Source of the DNA: a virus
Virus record (IMG/VR): IMGVR_UViG_3300030450_002882
Span: 1-27,425 of that record
Direction: 5' to 3' (one strand)
Length of the DNA: 27,425 nucleotides
The translations under genes and the position numbers were made by a program. Below, piece after piece: positions 8,194 through 15,798 of the stretch; within the stretch, counting starts at the first letter, position 1; each line of letters opens with the position of its first letter. The notes under the pieces are model-generated. The model was not told where the DNA came from and searched no databases. It was given only the letters and a program-made list of their open reading frames with translations.

Positions 8194-11100
8194 TTGTTAG
8201 ATACTGAAGATATTTTAGAAAGGTATACTGACCTTTCAGAAGATGAAATAGAAAGACTTGTTGCTACAGATAAACTATCTGAGGCTCAAGACACCTCTGG
8301 GTTAAAAGAAGATTTAGAAAACTTAGGCATCCCCAGCACGTCTGAAACTTTACCTTTAGAAGTTGATGCGTCTGATAAGAAAAGAAGTTTAGCTCAATCA
8401 ATTTATCCTGACCTTTCAGAAGAACAAATAGAAAACTTTGTTGCTACAGGGTCTTTCGGTGAAGACCTTGACGAAGTTCGTGATGAGGTTCGTGATGAGG
8501 TTAGTGATGAAGTACCTTCTGATGAAGTAGATAAAACTCTTAGCGACAAAGCTTCAGAATTTTTGGAAGAGCAGTCTGCACATGCAAAGCTAAATCAGTT
8601 TCTCTTTATGAGAGGAATGGGCATAACTGAAGAGGATAGAGATGATTTTATTAAATCTGTTGTTAACCAAGGCTTTAATGCATACGAGGTAATTGCAGGT
8701 GGAATAAAAGAAGCGTTTGATCAGTTTGAAACTAAAGAAGAAAAACTTGCATGGGAAAAAAGACTTAAAAGAGAAAAACCAAATGTATATGGTTTTCTTC
8801 TTAGTCATTTACTTAATCCTTCTGGTTCACCACAAGAAAAGGCTAATGTGGCGTTTGATCCAGAAACAGGTAGACCAGTTCAAGATACACTTAGTGCGCC
8901 TCTAGTAGCTGAAACAGCCCCTTTTTTATTGGCTGGGGCGCAAGCTGCAAAGCTACTTCCAAAAGGGAAGGCGTTAGGTACGGCAGCTATTATCGGCACA
9001 GAGGTTACTCTTTACAACCTGTTAACTAACCGAGAAGATAATGTAGTAGATCTGTTAGCTGACTATATGCCTACTCAAGAAGCGTTTAATGCTGTTAAAA
9101 GTGCTATTACTGCTGACGATTTATCAGAGTCAGAAGAAAAACAAGCTAAACTGGCTTTTGAGTCTGCTATATTAGCCTCTCCAGGAGTTTTTCTTATTGT
9201 ACCTGCTAAACTTGTTAGGTATGCAACAGATTTTGCTAAAAAACCTTGGGTCGTTTTAACAGAGGAAGAAAAAGCAGAAGCTCTCTTTAAAAGTTATAGA
9301 CAAAATTACAAAGAAACAGTTGAACAAGCTAGTAGAAGAACAAAAGAATCTGGGGTGTCTGACCCTGCTGATCTTTTAAACCCTGAAACGGGTGAGCCAT
9401 ACAGCAAAATAGGTACTATGTTTCGTAACGTGTACGCTGGTTTTGTCCGTATGACAAATCAATTTTTTACTTCTGAAGGCTACCTTCCTTCAAGCGTGTA
9501 CAAAGATAAAGCTGAGTTTTTAAATAAACATAAGTCTATTCTTAACCAAGCTGGTAACCTTGCCACACGTTTAGACACTTCAATAAATAAACTAGCAGGA
9601 TTAACAGAAAGTTCTCCTGAAGACGTAAAGAACTTGGTTTTTATGCTACTTCGTGACCAAGAAATTAATGTTAAAATAATGGGAGATGAGTCTTCAAGAG
9701 AAGCTTTTATTAAAGCTGTTCAAAGCTCAGATGTAAATTACGAAAGTTTAAAAGATTTTCCAGGTTACACAAATTATTCTTCTTTGCCTGATGAAGTAAT
9801 TCATTTAGTTGCTGATGCTAGAGAGTCTATAGATTCATTGTCTATGCAGATTTTAGACTTAGATGTAATGCAAGGCGATAGCAAAGAAATAAGGTCTATT
9901 ATTGAAGAAAACATAGGGAAATATGTTAACAGGGCTTACAGGATACATCAGGGAGGATGGTCGCCTTCTAGAAAAGCAGTCGCTGACGCTGTTGACTATC
10001 TGGCAACTAACATCCAGGAAACACGCCCAAAGGTTAGTGCCGCAGCCGCTACAGAACAAGCTGAAAAAATGGTTGACTCTATACTTAGGGCGCAAGAGTT
10101 ACAGCATTTTACAGGAGCTAATAGAGAAGCACTTTCATCTATAACTGATGGAGTGTTAAAAAAGAAAGCTGATATTCCTGTTGAAATTAGAAATTTACTT
10201 GGTGAAATAACAGATCCATCTGAAGTTCTTTTAAACACGCTTTCAAAGATGTCTTATCTTGTTGCCCAGCATAAATTTTTTCAATCGTTCCTTGAGACAG
10301 GAACAAAATCAAATATTTTATATAAAGCAAGTGATAAAGCGCGAGATAATTCTATATTTACTCACAGGATAGAAGGGACTAATTCATCTCTAGATGGGAT
10401 GTTTACTACTCCAGAGATAGGTCTAGCTATAAAAAATAGAGAAACGGCTTTAACTCCTTTGCTTGGACAAATTGGATCAACTCAAGCGGCTTTGGGTAAT
10501 AAAGCTTATGTGTATGGTGCAAGTGCTTTTGTGGCTACCGCAGCAGAATTAAAAGGCATTACACAAAAATTCAAAACAGTGTATAACCCTCTTTCTCATT
10601 TAAGGAATACTGCTGGAGCTTTTTGGATGCTTATGTCTAATGGCTCTAACCCTTTTAATCGTTCAGCTACTACTAGTTTTCTTACGCTGTTAAATAAAAA
10701 GAAAGGAGGTTATGAAGACCTTTATGATGAAGCGTTAGAGCTAGGGATACTAGGCACAAATGTACGTCTTCAAGAGTTTAAAGAAATACTAGAAGAGTAT
10801 AAAGCGGTTATTGATGCTGACGTAGATGCTACTGTAGGGATAGAAAACTTTTATAAATCTGCTAAAAGAATTTTTAACAAGGCATCTGTAGGTACTACTG
10901 AATCAAATCAAGTAGGACTTGGAGATGTTTTAGCAAAAGGTGATGAATTTATTTCTAAAGCATACATGGCTGAGGATGATTTTTTTAAACTTTGGATGTA
11001 TGTAGATGAGTTAGAAACTCTTAAAGGTGCTTATAAAGATGACAAGATTCCACTTGAAGATCTCAAAAAAGAAGCTGCACGAAAAGTACGGGCTGTTATG

Positions 11101-12861
11101 CCCAACTATGATCTTGTTCCTAAAGGAGTAAAGTCAACTAGAAACATTCCTTTCATAGGAGCGTTTATATCTTTTCCGTCTGAAATAATTAGAACTTCTT
11201 TTAATACTGTTGAGCTAGCTACTCAAGAAATTCTTACAGGTAACGCAACACTAAAGGCAAGAGGACTAAGAAGATTAGCTGGTTTTGGGATATTAGCTGG
11301 CGCAGGTTCTACTTCAATAGAAAAACTTACAGCTTCTCAAGCTGGATTAAGTGAACAACAACTCGTTGCTCTTAAAGAAATAAACAGAAACGAAGAGTGG
11401 GGTGAGCAGCTTTATGCTTTCTCAAGAGAAGAAGATGAAAATGGTAATGTTGTTCTTTACTCTTACAACCTTACATACACAGACCCAAGAACAACTATTA
11501 TTGCCCCGTTTCATGCGGCTGCTTCTGCTTTTGCCAATGGAAGAATAACCGAAGAAGAATATGAAAATCGAGTTGCTAAAGCTACTAAAGCTTTTGTTGT
11601 TGAAGCAGTTAAACCTTTTGTAAGTGAAACTATTTTAAACCAAGCTGTATTTAATTTTGCTTCTACTGTGGCAAACGGAAAAAGACTTCCAGGAAGTAGT
11701 AGATCTTTCCATGAGTATATACCTGGAGTTGAAGATGAAGAGAGAACTTTCTCTCAAAGGCTTTCTGTTGCCGCTGAAAACTTTTTATATGATGCAGGTC
11801 CAGGTGTCTTTAAAGATATTAAACTTGCCGTAGACATAAGTAATGAAGAGCGTAGAGGTATCTTTAACGAAATAATAGATGGTGATTTAGCAGCGTCAAA
11901 GTATTTTACTACTATGGACAAAAAGCCCATAAATATTAAAAAAAGTATTTATGAAAAAGTAAGAAGATACTCTCAAGCAATAAACAGGTTACGTCCTACA
12001 ACTTATAGTGCAGAAAAGGTAGAAGATATTGTTAATGAGTATAAAAACTTAAACAATGAAGTGAGATCTCTTTCTGAAGAATTATATTTAAAGATTAATG
12101 CAGGTAGACTTTTTTATGATGATAGTGTTTCAGAAAGTGGTAAATATGAAGCCTTTTTAAATACGCTAGAAAAAGAATATGGTTCTGAAGTAGGAGAAGT
12201 TATTAGAGGTTACACCCCTGTAACATTTATAGATTCTGATTCGTTTTGGAACAGGGCTGAAAAACTCAGACTTGAGGGTAAATTGCCTTCTTCTAACCTT
12301 GAATTTAGAAAGGCAATAGCTAAGCTAAATAGTCAAGTTTCCCCTGATCGCGGTATAAGATTAGATTTTAGACGTAACATACCTGAAACTGGAGTTAGGT
12401 ATTGGTCTGAAAACCAAGAAGACCGAGAAGAAAAAGCTGTTGGCGGGACAATTAATACAACGGGTGCTGAAGTAGTAGTACCTAATGCGCCTGTAGAGCC
12501 TGATGAGCGTATAGACAGGATGACAGGGCTTCCTTACGATGTCCAGGCTGGTATACCCTTTATAGACGAAGAAGATCCTCTTAAACGGTTAGGACTTTCA
12601 GGCGGTGGAACTGTTGCTTATGTAGATCCTTTAGAAAGACTGGGATTTGCTACAGGTTCTGTAGTTAAGACTCCAGTTGATTTTCCTTTTAATACTAAAG
12701 ACATAGTAAAAGCTTTTAAATATGTTTCAGATTCAGAAGGGGTTGATAGTTCTATTCTTTTTGACAGAAAAGATGACGCTGAACGAGTTAAGTTTGTGGC
12801 GGGCGGTGTTCTTTCTTTAGGAAAGGCGATAAAAAAAGTAAAAGATGAGTTTAATGTATAA
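8194..12861 (+). CDS. Very large internal/ejected virion protein (polyvalent-like)
   Basis: The protein has 1555 residues and is the largest in the window. The start is TTG at 8194: the upstream in-frame stop at 8176 leaves no ATG and only weak ribosome-binding sequence (TAGG). The acidic N-terminus holds two copies of Y(T/P)DLSE(D/E)xIExxVAT. Hydrophobic patches appear near residues 235-275, 308-333 and 1024-1045. Around residues 795-810 the NPLSHLRN segment followed by AFWMLMSNG, and later IPFIGAFISFPSEIIR, recall the LPD38-type region of large polyvalent phage proteins; this is recognition by eye. Unlike T7 gp16, no lytic transglycosylase motif is visible. The C-terminus has two RLG-containing Gly-rich repeats (residues 1461 and 1478 onward). 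It overlaps the endolysin gene by 17 bases. Confidence 0.7.
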   Translation: MLDTEDILERYTDLSEDEIERLVATDKLSEAQDTSGLKEDLENLGIPSTSETLPLEVDASDKKRSLAQSIYPDLSEEQIENFVATGSFGEDLDEVRDEVRDEVSDEVPSDEVDKTLSDKASEFLEEQSAHAKLNQFLFMRGMGITEEDRDDFIKSVVNQGFNAYEVIAGGIKEAFDQFETKEEKLAWEKRLKREKPNVYGFLLSHLLNPSGSPQEKANVAFDPETGRPVQDTLSAPLVAETAPFLLAGAQAAKLLPKGKALGTAAIIGTEVTLYNLLTNREDNVVDLLADYMPTQEAFNAVKSAITADDLSESEEKQAKLAFESAILASPGVFLIVPAKLVRYATDFAKKPWVVLTEEEKAEALFKSYRQNYKETVEQASRRTKESGVSDPADLLNPETGEPYSKIGTMFRNVYAGFVRMTNQFFTSEGYLPSSVYKDKAEFLNKHKSILNQAGNLATRLDTSINKLAGLTESSPEDVKNLVFMLLRDQEINVKIMGDESSREAFIKAVQSSDVNYESLKDFPGYTNYSSLPDEVIHLVADARESIDSLSMQILDLDVMQGDSKEIRSIIEENIGKYVNRAYRIHQGGWSPSRKAVADAVDYLATNIQETRPKVSAAAATEQAEKMVDSILRAQELQHFTGANREALSSITDGVLKKKADIPVEIRNLLGEITDPSEVLLNTLSKMSYLVAQHKFFQSFLETGTKSNILYKASDKARDNSIFTHRIEGTNSSLDGMFTTPEIGLAIKNRETALTPLLGQIGSTQAALGNKAYVYGASAFVATAAELKGITQKFKTVYNPLSHLRNTAGAFWMLMSNGSNPFNRSATTSFLTLLNKKKGGYEDLYDEALELGILGTNVRLQEFKEILEEYKAVIDADVDATVGIENFYKSAKRIFNKASVGTTESNQVGLGDVLAKGDEFISKAYMAEDDFFKLWMYVDELETLKGAYKDDKIPLEDLKKEAARKVRAVMPNYDLVPKGVKSTRNIPFIGAFISFPSEIIRTSFNTVELATQEILTGNATLKARGLRRLAGFGILAGAGSTSIEKLTASQAGLSEQQLVALKEINRNEEWGEQLYAFSREEDENGNVVLYSYNLTYTDPRTTIIAPFHAAASAFANGRITEEEYENRVAKATKAFVVEAVKPFVSETILNQAVFNFASTVANGKRLPGSSRSFHEYIPGVEDEERTFSQRLSVAAENFLYDAGPGVFKDIKLAVDISNEERRGIFNEIIDGDLAASKYFTTMDKKPINIKKSIYEKVRRYSQAINRLRPTTYSAEKVEDIVNEYKNLNNEVRSLSEELYLKINAGRLFYDDSVSESGKYEAFLNTLEKEYGSEVGEVIRGYTPVTFIDSDSFWNRAEKLRLEGKLPSSNLEFRKAIAKLNSQVSPDRGIRLDFRRNIPETGVRYWSENQEDREEKAVGGTINTTGAEVVVPNAPVEPDERIDRMTGLPYDVQAGIPFIDEEDPLKRLGLSGGGTVAYVDPLERLGFATGSVVKTPVDFPFNTKDIVKAFKYVSDSEGVDSSILFDRKDDAERVKFVAGGVLSLGKAIKKVKDEFNV
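8224..8451 (+). repeat. Duplicated 48-bp coding segment, copies 180 bp apart
   Basis: Copies at 8224-8271 and 8404-8451 encode YTDLSEDEIERLVATD and YPDLSEEQIENFVATG in the large virion protein. The DNA is also nearly identical over the TGACCTTTCAGAAGA core. This looks like a duplicated short helical unit near the N-terminus. Confidence 0.8.
8476..8511 (+). repeat. Three tandem 12-bp repeats coding V(R/S)DE
   Basis: Units GTTCGTGATGAG, GTTCGTGATGAG and GTTAGTGATGAA are tandem and in frame, giving VRDEVRDEVSDE in the acidic part of the 1555-residue protein. Perfect identity of the first two units suggests recent slippage and possible copy-number variation between related phages. Confidence 0.8.
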
Positions 12862-13237
12862 ATACTTTAAAACTTCTGAACTTACTTGCAGTCACTGTGG
12901 TGCAGATGGCATGGATGAGGGGTTTATGCATAAGATTGATGCACTACGAGAAGAGCTTAACTTTCCTTTTAAGATAAGCAGTGCCTATAGGTGTCCAAAG
13001 CACCCTGTAGAAGCTTCTAAGGCTTCACCAGGAGCGCATACAGAGGGAAGAGCTATTGACATAAGGGTATACGGTAGCAACGCTTTAAAGCTCGTAGAAG
13101 CAGGTATAAGAAGAGGTATGGCAGGTGTAGGAATCAGTCAAAAAGGAAGTGTAGCTTTAAGATTTATACACCTTGATGACTTACCTTTAACAGAGGATGG
13201 AGGTAACAGACCTAGACCTTGGATCTGGAGCTATTAA
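12845..13237 (+). CDS. Endolysin, peptidase M15 family (D-Ala-D-Ala carboxypeptidase-like)
   Basis: The 130-residue protein matches the zinc peptidase M15_3 family, which cleaves peptides of the cell-wall cross-links. The zinc ligands appear as His65 and Asp72 in GAHTEGRAID and His109 in RFIHLDD. SSAYRC precedes them, as is usual in this family. The length is that of a single catalytic domain with no wall-binding domain, and no signal peptide is present, so it would need a holin to reach the wall; a holin gene follows directly. A Cys pair (Cys15, Cys18 in CSHCG) is also present near the N-terminus. The start at 12845 lies within the end of the preceding gene; ATG 12854 is an alternative three codons later. 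Confidence 0.9.
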   Translation: MSLMYKYFKTSELTCSHCGADGMDEGFMHKIDALREELNFPFKISSAYRCPKHPVEASKASPGAHTEGRAIDIRVYGSNALKLVEAGIRRGMAGVGISQKGSVALRFIHLDDLPLTEDGGNRPRPWIWSY

Positions 13238-13240
13238 ACA

Positions 13241-13624
13241 ATGTTGAACTTTTTAACTGGTCTTGTTGGTCCTGTAAGCAACATAGCCACTACATTTCTT
13301 AAAAATAAAGCAGCAGTTAGTCAGGCTAAGCATGAAGCCAAGATGTCTGTTATTCAGAATGATGCTAACTGGGAAGCACATATGGCTCAAGCCAGTGCAT
13401 CATCCTGGAAAGATGAATTTTGGACTTTGGTATTAAGCGTACCCATTTTTATGGTTGGGTGGAGTATTGTAATGGATGACCCTACTATAATAGATAGGAC
13501 TAAACAGGCTTTTCAAGCGTTATCAGAGTTACCTGACTGGTATCAGGCTTTATTGTTTATTTGTATTTCAGCTTCCTTTGGTATTAAAGGTGTTGATCGT
13601 CTTATAAACCTTCGTAAGAAGTAA
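13241..13624 (+). CDS. Holin, 3TM gene-transfer-release type
   Basis: This 127-residue membrane protein resembles the GTA_holin_3TM family. The N-terminus (MLNFLTGLVGP) is an amphipathic or short membrane segment. A Lys/Ala/Gln-rich region follows, then a WKDEFWTLVLSVP segment characteristic of the family that starts a transmembrane helix (about 59-80), and a second helix at about 98-118, with a basic end (RLINLRKK). Such holins permeabilise the inner membrane so the endolysin can act. It starts three bases after the M15 endolysin stop, which supports a lysis cassette. I see no good Shine-Dalgarno sequence, so it is probably coupled to the endolysin. Confidence 0.8.
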   Translation: MLNFLTGLVGPVSNIATTFLKNKAAVSQAKHEAKMSVIQNDANWEAHMAQASASSWKDEFWTLVLSVPIFMVGWSIVMDDPTIIDRTKQAFQALSELPDWYQALLFICISASFGIKGVDRLINLRKK

Positions 13625-13632
13625 CTTACCTC

Positions 13633-14091
13633 ATGCCTTTAGCAGAAATCGCTACGTGCATAGCCTTAGTGAAGGGGCTAAACGACGCTATCTCTCTTGC
13701 TAAAGAGACCAAAGATAACGCTTCTTCCTTTGCAAACATTATAGGAAATTTTGCTAAGGCTAATGATGCAGTTTTAGAAACTGAAGCAAAGCATGTTGGA
13801 AGAATGAGTGTCCAAGATTCTTTACAGCTTCAGGTGGCTAAGAGGCAATTAACTACTTTTAATCAACAGTTAAAAGACATTATGTTAATGCAGGGACTAG
13901 CTGGTGACTACAAAGAGATTATGAATCGTGTAGAAGAATCCAGGCTAGAGCATGAAAAACGTATGAAGTCGTTAAAAGAGAAGCGACGTCAACGGGATAA
14001 AGAATTAAAACAGATACTACAGGTACTAGGCTACATAACACTAGCCGCTTCTTTATTTATTTTAGTTATACTTTCATATAGAGCATTTTAA
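13633..14091 (+). CDS. Coiled-coil protein with C-terminal membrane anchor, lysis cassette
   Basis: The 152-residue protein begins with a helical, weakly hydrophobic segment (MPLAEIATCIALVKGLNDAI). It continues as a long charged coiled coil (about 80-127, very rich in Lys, Arg and Glu) and ends with one transmembrane helix (about 130-150, TLAASLFILVILSY) and a three-residue tail. The order is the reverse of an Rz i-spanin, whose membrane helix is N-terminal, so a spanin role is doubtful. A tail-anchored lysis regulator or a virion protein are alternatives. Similar small proteins occur beside holins in marine phages, from memory. No clear ribosome-binding site precedes ATG 13633. Confidence 0.7.
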   Translation: MPLAEIATCIALVKGLNDAISLAKETKDNASSFANIIGNFAKANDAVLETEAKHVGRMSVQDSLQLQVAKRQLTTFNQQLKDIMLMQGLAGDYKEIMNRVEESRLEHEKRMKSLKEKRRQRDKELKQILQVLGYITLAASLFILVILSYRAF

Positions 14092-14093
14092 AT

Positions 14094-14432
14094 ATGAACC
14101 CTCCTAAAAAACTAGAACCAGATTCTAAATATTCTAAATATGATACAGACGGTGACGGTATTGTTACTGACGAAGAGCTAGAGACTTCTGAAAAGTTACA
14201 AGCTTTAGAGATTGCAAATGAAAAGGCTGATGCACAAAAGCATATGTGTTGGTTCGCCCTATGGGGAATGCTTTTGTACCCTAGCCTTATTGTAATCAGT
14301 TCACTTTTTAAACTGGAACAAGCTGCTGACATATTGGGATCTATCGCATCTGTATATTACATAGCAGTTGCAGGAATAATCTCAGTCTTTTTCGGGTCAC
14401 AAGCTATAACGAATAAAAATGGTAAGAGTTAA
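14094..14432 (+). CDS. EF-hand membrane protein (possible second holin)
   Basis: The 112-residue protein has a canonical EF-hand calcium-binding loop at residues 17-28 (DTDGDGIVTDEE, with Asp at loop positions 1, 3 and 5, Ile at 7 and Glu at 12). A charged helix follows, then two hydrophobic helices (about 51-72 and 78-102) and a basic tail. An N-terminal calcium-binding loop on a two-helix membrane protein suggests calcium-responsive membrane activity, for example a holin or antiholin. That role is inferred from its position in the lysis cassette. I recall similar EF-hand/TM proteins from marine phage genomes. It starts two bases after the preceding stop and ends exactly where the next ATG begins. 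Confidence 0.75.
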   Translation: MNPPKKLEPDSKYSKYDTDGDGIVTDEELETSEKLQALEIANEKADAQKHMCWFALWGMLLYPSLIVISSLFKLEQAADILGSIASVYYIAVAGIISVFFGSQAITNKNGKS

Positions 14433-14654
14433 ATGGTTTTGGCTTTTGCATTGATTGTTGTTATTAACAATGTTGAGCAACCAGATATATCTTATTGGGC
14501 TTCAATATATAAATGTAACTCTTATGCTAAGGCAATTGAACACGGTCAAGTAAGTTCTAAAGATAGATATAGCAATTTAGATCGTAGTCAGGTAAATGTA
14601 ACTGCTTACTGTAAACCTGTTTATGTTGAAGAAGATGTCGAGCTTTTAGATTAA
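14433..14654 (+). CDS. Small exported or membrane-anchored Cys-pair protein
   Basis: The 73-residue protein opens with a short hydrophobic segment (MVLAFALIVVI) that could be a signal peptide or anchor. A soluble part follows with two cysteines (in KCNSY and YCKPVY), which could form a disulfide in the periplasm. ATG 14433 immediately follows the stop of the EF-hand gene, so its translation is probably coupled. The only other nearby ATG, at 14419, gives a frame that stops after 11 codons. The family is not known to me. A periplasmic partner for the lysis proteins, such as an o-spanin-like role, is possible, but there is no lipobox. Confidence 0.6.
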   Translation: MVLAFALIVVINNVEQPDISYWASIYKCNSYAKAIEHGQVSSKDRYSNLDRSQVNVTAYCKPVYVEEDVELLD

Positions 14655-14655
14655 C

Positions 14656-14817
14656 ATGCGTAAACTTTGGAAACTATGGTGCATGTCTCTTGGAGAAAAG
14701 GCTAGTGACAATTCTTTTGAAGCTGATGTTGTTGCATTATTTAGAACATTAATTGTTTTATTGAATACAATAACTTGTATTTTTATTATAAGTGGAATTG
14801 TACGCCATTGGGGGTAG
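14656..14817 (+). CDS. Small conserved phage membrane protein (53 residues)
   Basis: ATG 14656 lies one base after the previous stop, and the frame ends at TAG 14815-14817. The protein starts MRKLWKLWCMSLGEKASD, a Trp/Lys-rich opening that I recognise from small proteins common in marine phage contigs. It continues with a hydrophobic helix (about 27-47, LIVLLNTITCIFIISG) and ends RHWG. One membrane helix with basic flanks fits a small inner-membrane protein. No function is known to me; its place at the end of the lysis cassette suggests a role in lysis timing or membrane remodelling. Confidence 0.75.
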   Translation: MRKLWKLWCMSLGEKASDNSFEADVVALFRTLIVLLNTITCIFIISGIVRHWG

Positions 14818-14824
14818 TATAAAT

Positions 14825-15124
14825 ATGGTAATGACAACTGAAGAAAGAAAAAGAAACATGTTAAAAAAACATGGACTAGCTGGTGTAAACAAACCTAAAC
14901 GTACTCCAGGTCATAAAACTAAATCTCATATGGTCCTCGCTAAAGAAGGAGATACTATGAGGTTAATACGCTTTGGTCAGCAGGGTGTAAAAGGGGCAGG
15001 TAAAAATCCTAAAACACCTAAAGACAAAGCAAGAAAAAAATCGTACTATGCACGTCACGATGCACAAGATGCAAAGCCTTCTAAAATGTCGGCTAGGTAT
15101 TGGTCACACAAGACCAAATGGTAA
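14825..15124 (+). CDS. Small basic conserved phage protein (SYYARHxAQ...SARYWS motif)
   Basis: With ATG 14825 as the start the protein has 99 residues; the frame stays open back to 14792, but that start would overlap the upstream gene and has no ribosome-binding site. ATG 14831 is also possible. It is very Lys/Arg-rich and ends with KARKKSYYARHDAQ and then MSARYWSHKTKW. This tail recurs in small proteins of T7-like and marine phages that databases list as domains of unknown function; I do not name the family number. The basic, zinc-finger-free composition suggests a DNA-binding or virion-packaged protein. GGGGG at 14810-14814 is a possible ribosome-binding site. Confidence 0.75.
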   Translation: MVMTTEERKRNMLKKHGLAGVNKPKRTPGHKTKSHMVLAKEGDTMRLIRFGQQGVKGAGKNPKTPKDKARKKSYYARHDAQDAKPSKMSARYWSHKTKW

Positions 15125-15153
15125 TTTAACTTATGGAGGAAAAGTAAAACTAA

Positions 15154-15333
15154 GTGGAAAGAACCAACAAACCCTTACCCAAAACAAAGAATAAATTTTA
15201 TATTGAACAACGAGAACTTTTAGAGTGTAATAGAAATGAAGAACTACTTGTTCATTACACTCAGACTGAAATAGATAAACATAGAGCTGCCCATTTAGCT
15301 TGGAATGTAAATCTATGGATGACTTACTTATAA
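15154..15333 (+). CDS. Small 59-residue hypothetical protein, last gene of the rightward block
   Basis: GTG at 15154 follows GGAGGA (15135-15140) at a rather long distance of 13 bases, and the frame runs to TAA 15331-15333. The protein is charged and helical with no membrane segment (for example YIEQRELLECNRNEELLVHY), ending in Trp-rich WNVNLWMTYL. The family is not known. The strong ribosome-binding site and the terminator hairpin that begins inside its last codons support it as a real terminal gene. The GTG start is the only initiation codon near the ribosome-binding site that gives a frame of useful length. Confidence 0.5.
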   Translation: MERTNKPLPKTKNKFYIEQRELLECNRNEELLVHYTQTEIDKHRAAHLAWNVNLWMTYL

Positions 15334-15345
15334 GTCTTTTTATTT
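15321..15345 (+). terminator. Rho-independent terminator ending the rightward block
   Basis: GACTTA (15321-15326) and TAAGTC (15331-15336) pair perfectly around a CTTA loop and are followed at once by TTTTTATTT. The stop codon of the last rightward gene lies in the right arm. The stem is short and only partly GC, so strength is uncertain. The U-tract exists on the plus strand only, so it would not stop the opposing leftward transcript. Confidence 0.55.
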
Positions 15346-15570
15346 GACGCTTTTTATATTGATCCTTGAGTAAGCAGTTAGCTGTTTAGACGTTTCCAGA
15401 ATGTAATCAGAGTGAAGTGCTATTCGTTCCGCTATAAGCGGGATCAAGCTTTTATGCTCTGTAACAGCAAGGTCAGATAAATACCTGATAACATCAGTGT
15501 TAGCATGTACGATGGATACTAAAGGGTGTTCACGGACTTCTCTGTCTAAAATTTCATCTTCTATAATCAT
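15340..15570 (-). CDS. Hypothetical protein (76 residues), last gene of the leftward operon
   Basis: The protein is helical and acidic at the N-terminus (MIIEDEILDREVREH), with no membrane segment or motif that I recognise. Its ATG at 15570 overlaps the stop of the gene before it by four bases (ATGA), so translation is likely coupled. Its stop codon lies six bases from the stop of the rightward block, so the two transcription units meet tail to tail here. No separate leftward terminator is visible beyond it. Confidence 0.6.
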   Translation of the reverse strand: MIIEDEILDREVREHPLVSIVHANTDVIRYLSDLAVTEHKSLIPLIAERIALHSDYILETSKQLTAYSRINIKSVK

Positions 15571-15776
15571 GATAATGAGGATAACTCTTTTTGTAATTTA
15601 GTGTGAAGTTTTGAAAACGCTACCTTGCTTTCTCTTAGTATAGTTTTTACATACTGTTGAGATTCAATATCTTTAAATACTTCTTTTACATTCTCTTCAG
15701 GTAGCCATGTGGTTTCAGTAATGAATATATTCTTTTCATTAATGACAACTTTAAAACTTGCTAACTTTGCTTCCAT
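15567..15776 (-). CDS. Hypothetical protein (69 residues)
   Basis: The 69-residue protein has a beta-like N-terminal half (FKVVINEKNIFITETTWLP) and a charged helical C-terminal half. I see no catalytic motif and know no family. It follows the DUF3310 gene by 22 bases with a weak ribosome-binding site (AAGG) and overlaps the next gene by four bases. It is probably an accessory protein of the replication operon. Confidence 0.6.
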   Translation of the reverse strand: MEAKLASFKVVINEKNIFITETTWLPEENVKEVFKDIESQQYVKTILRESKVAFSKLHTKLQKELSSLS

Positions 15777-15798
15777 AACAACGTCTGCCTTGTTTAGA

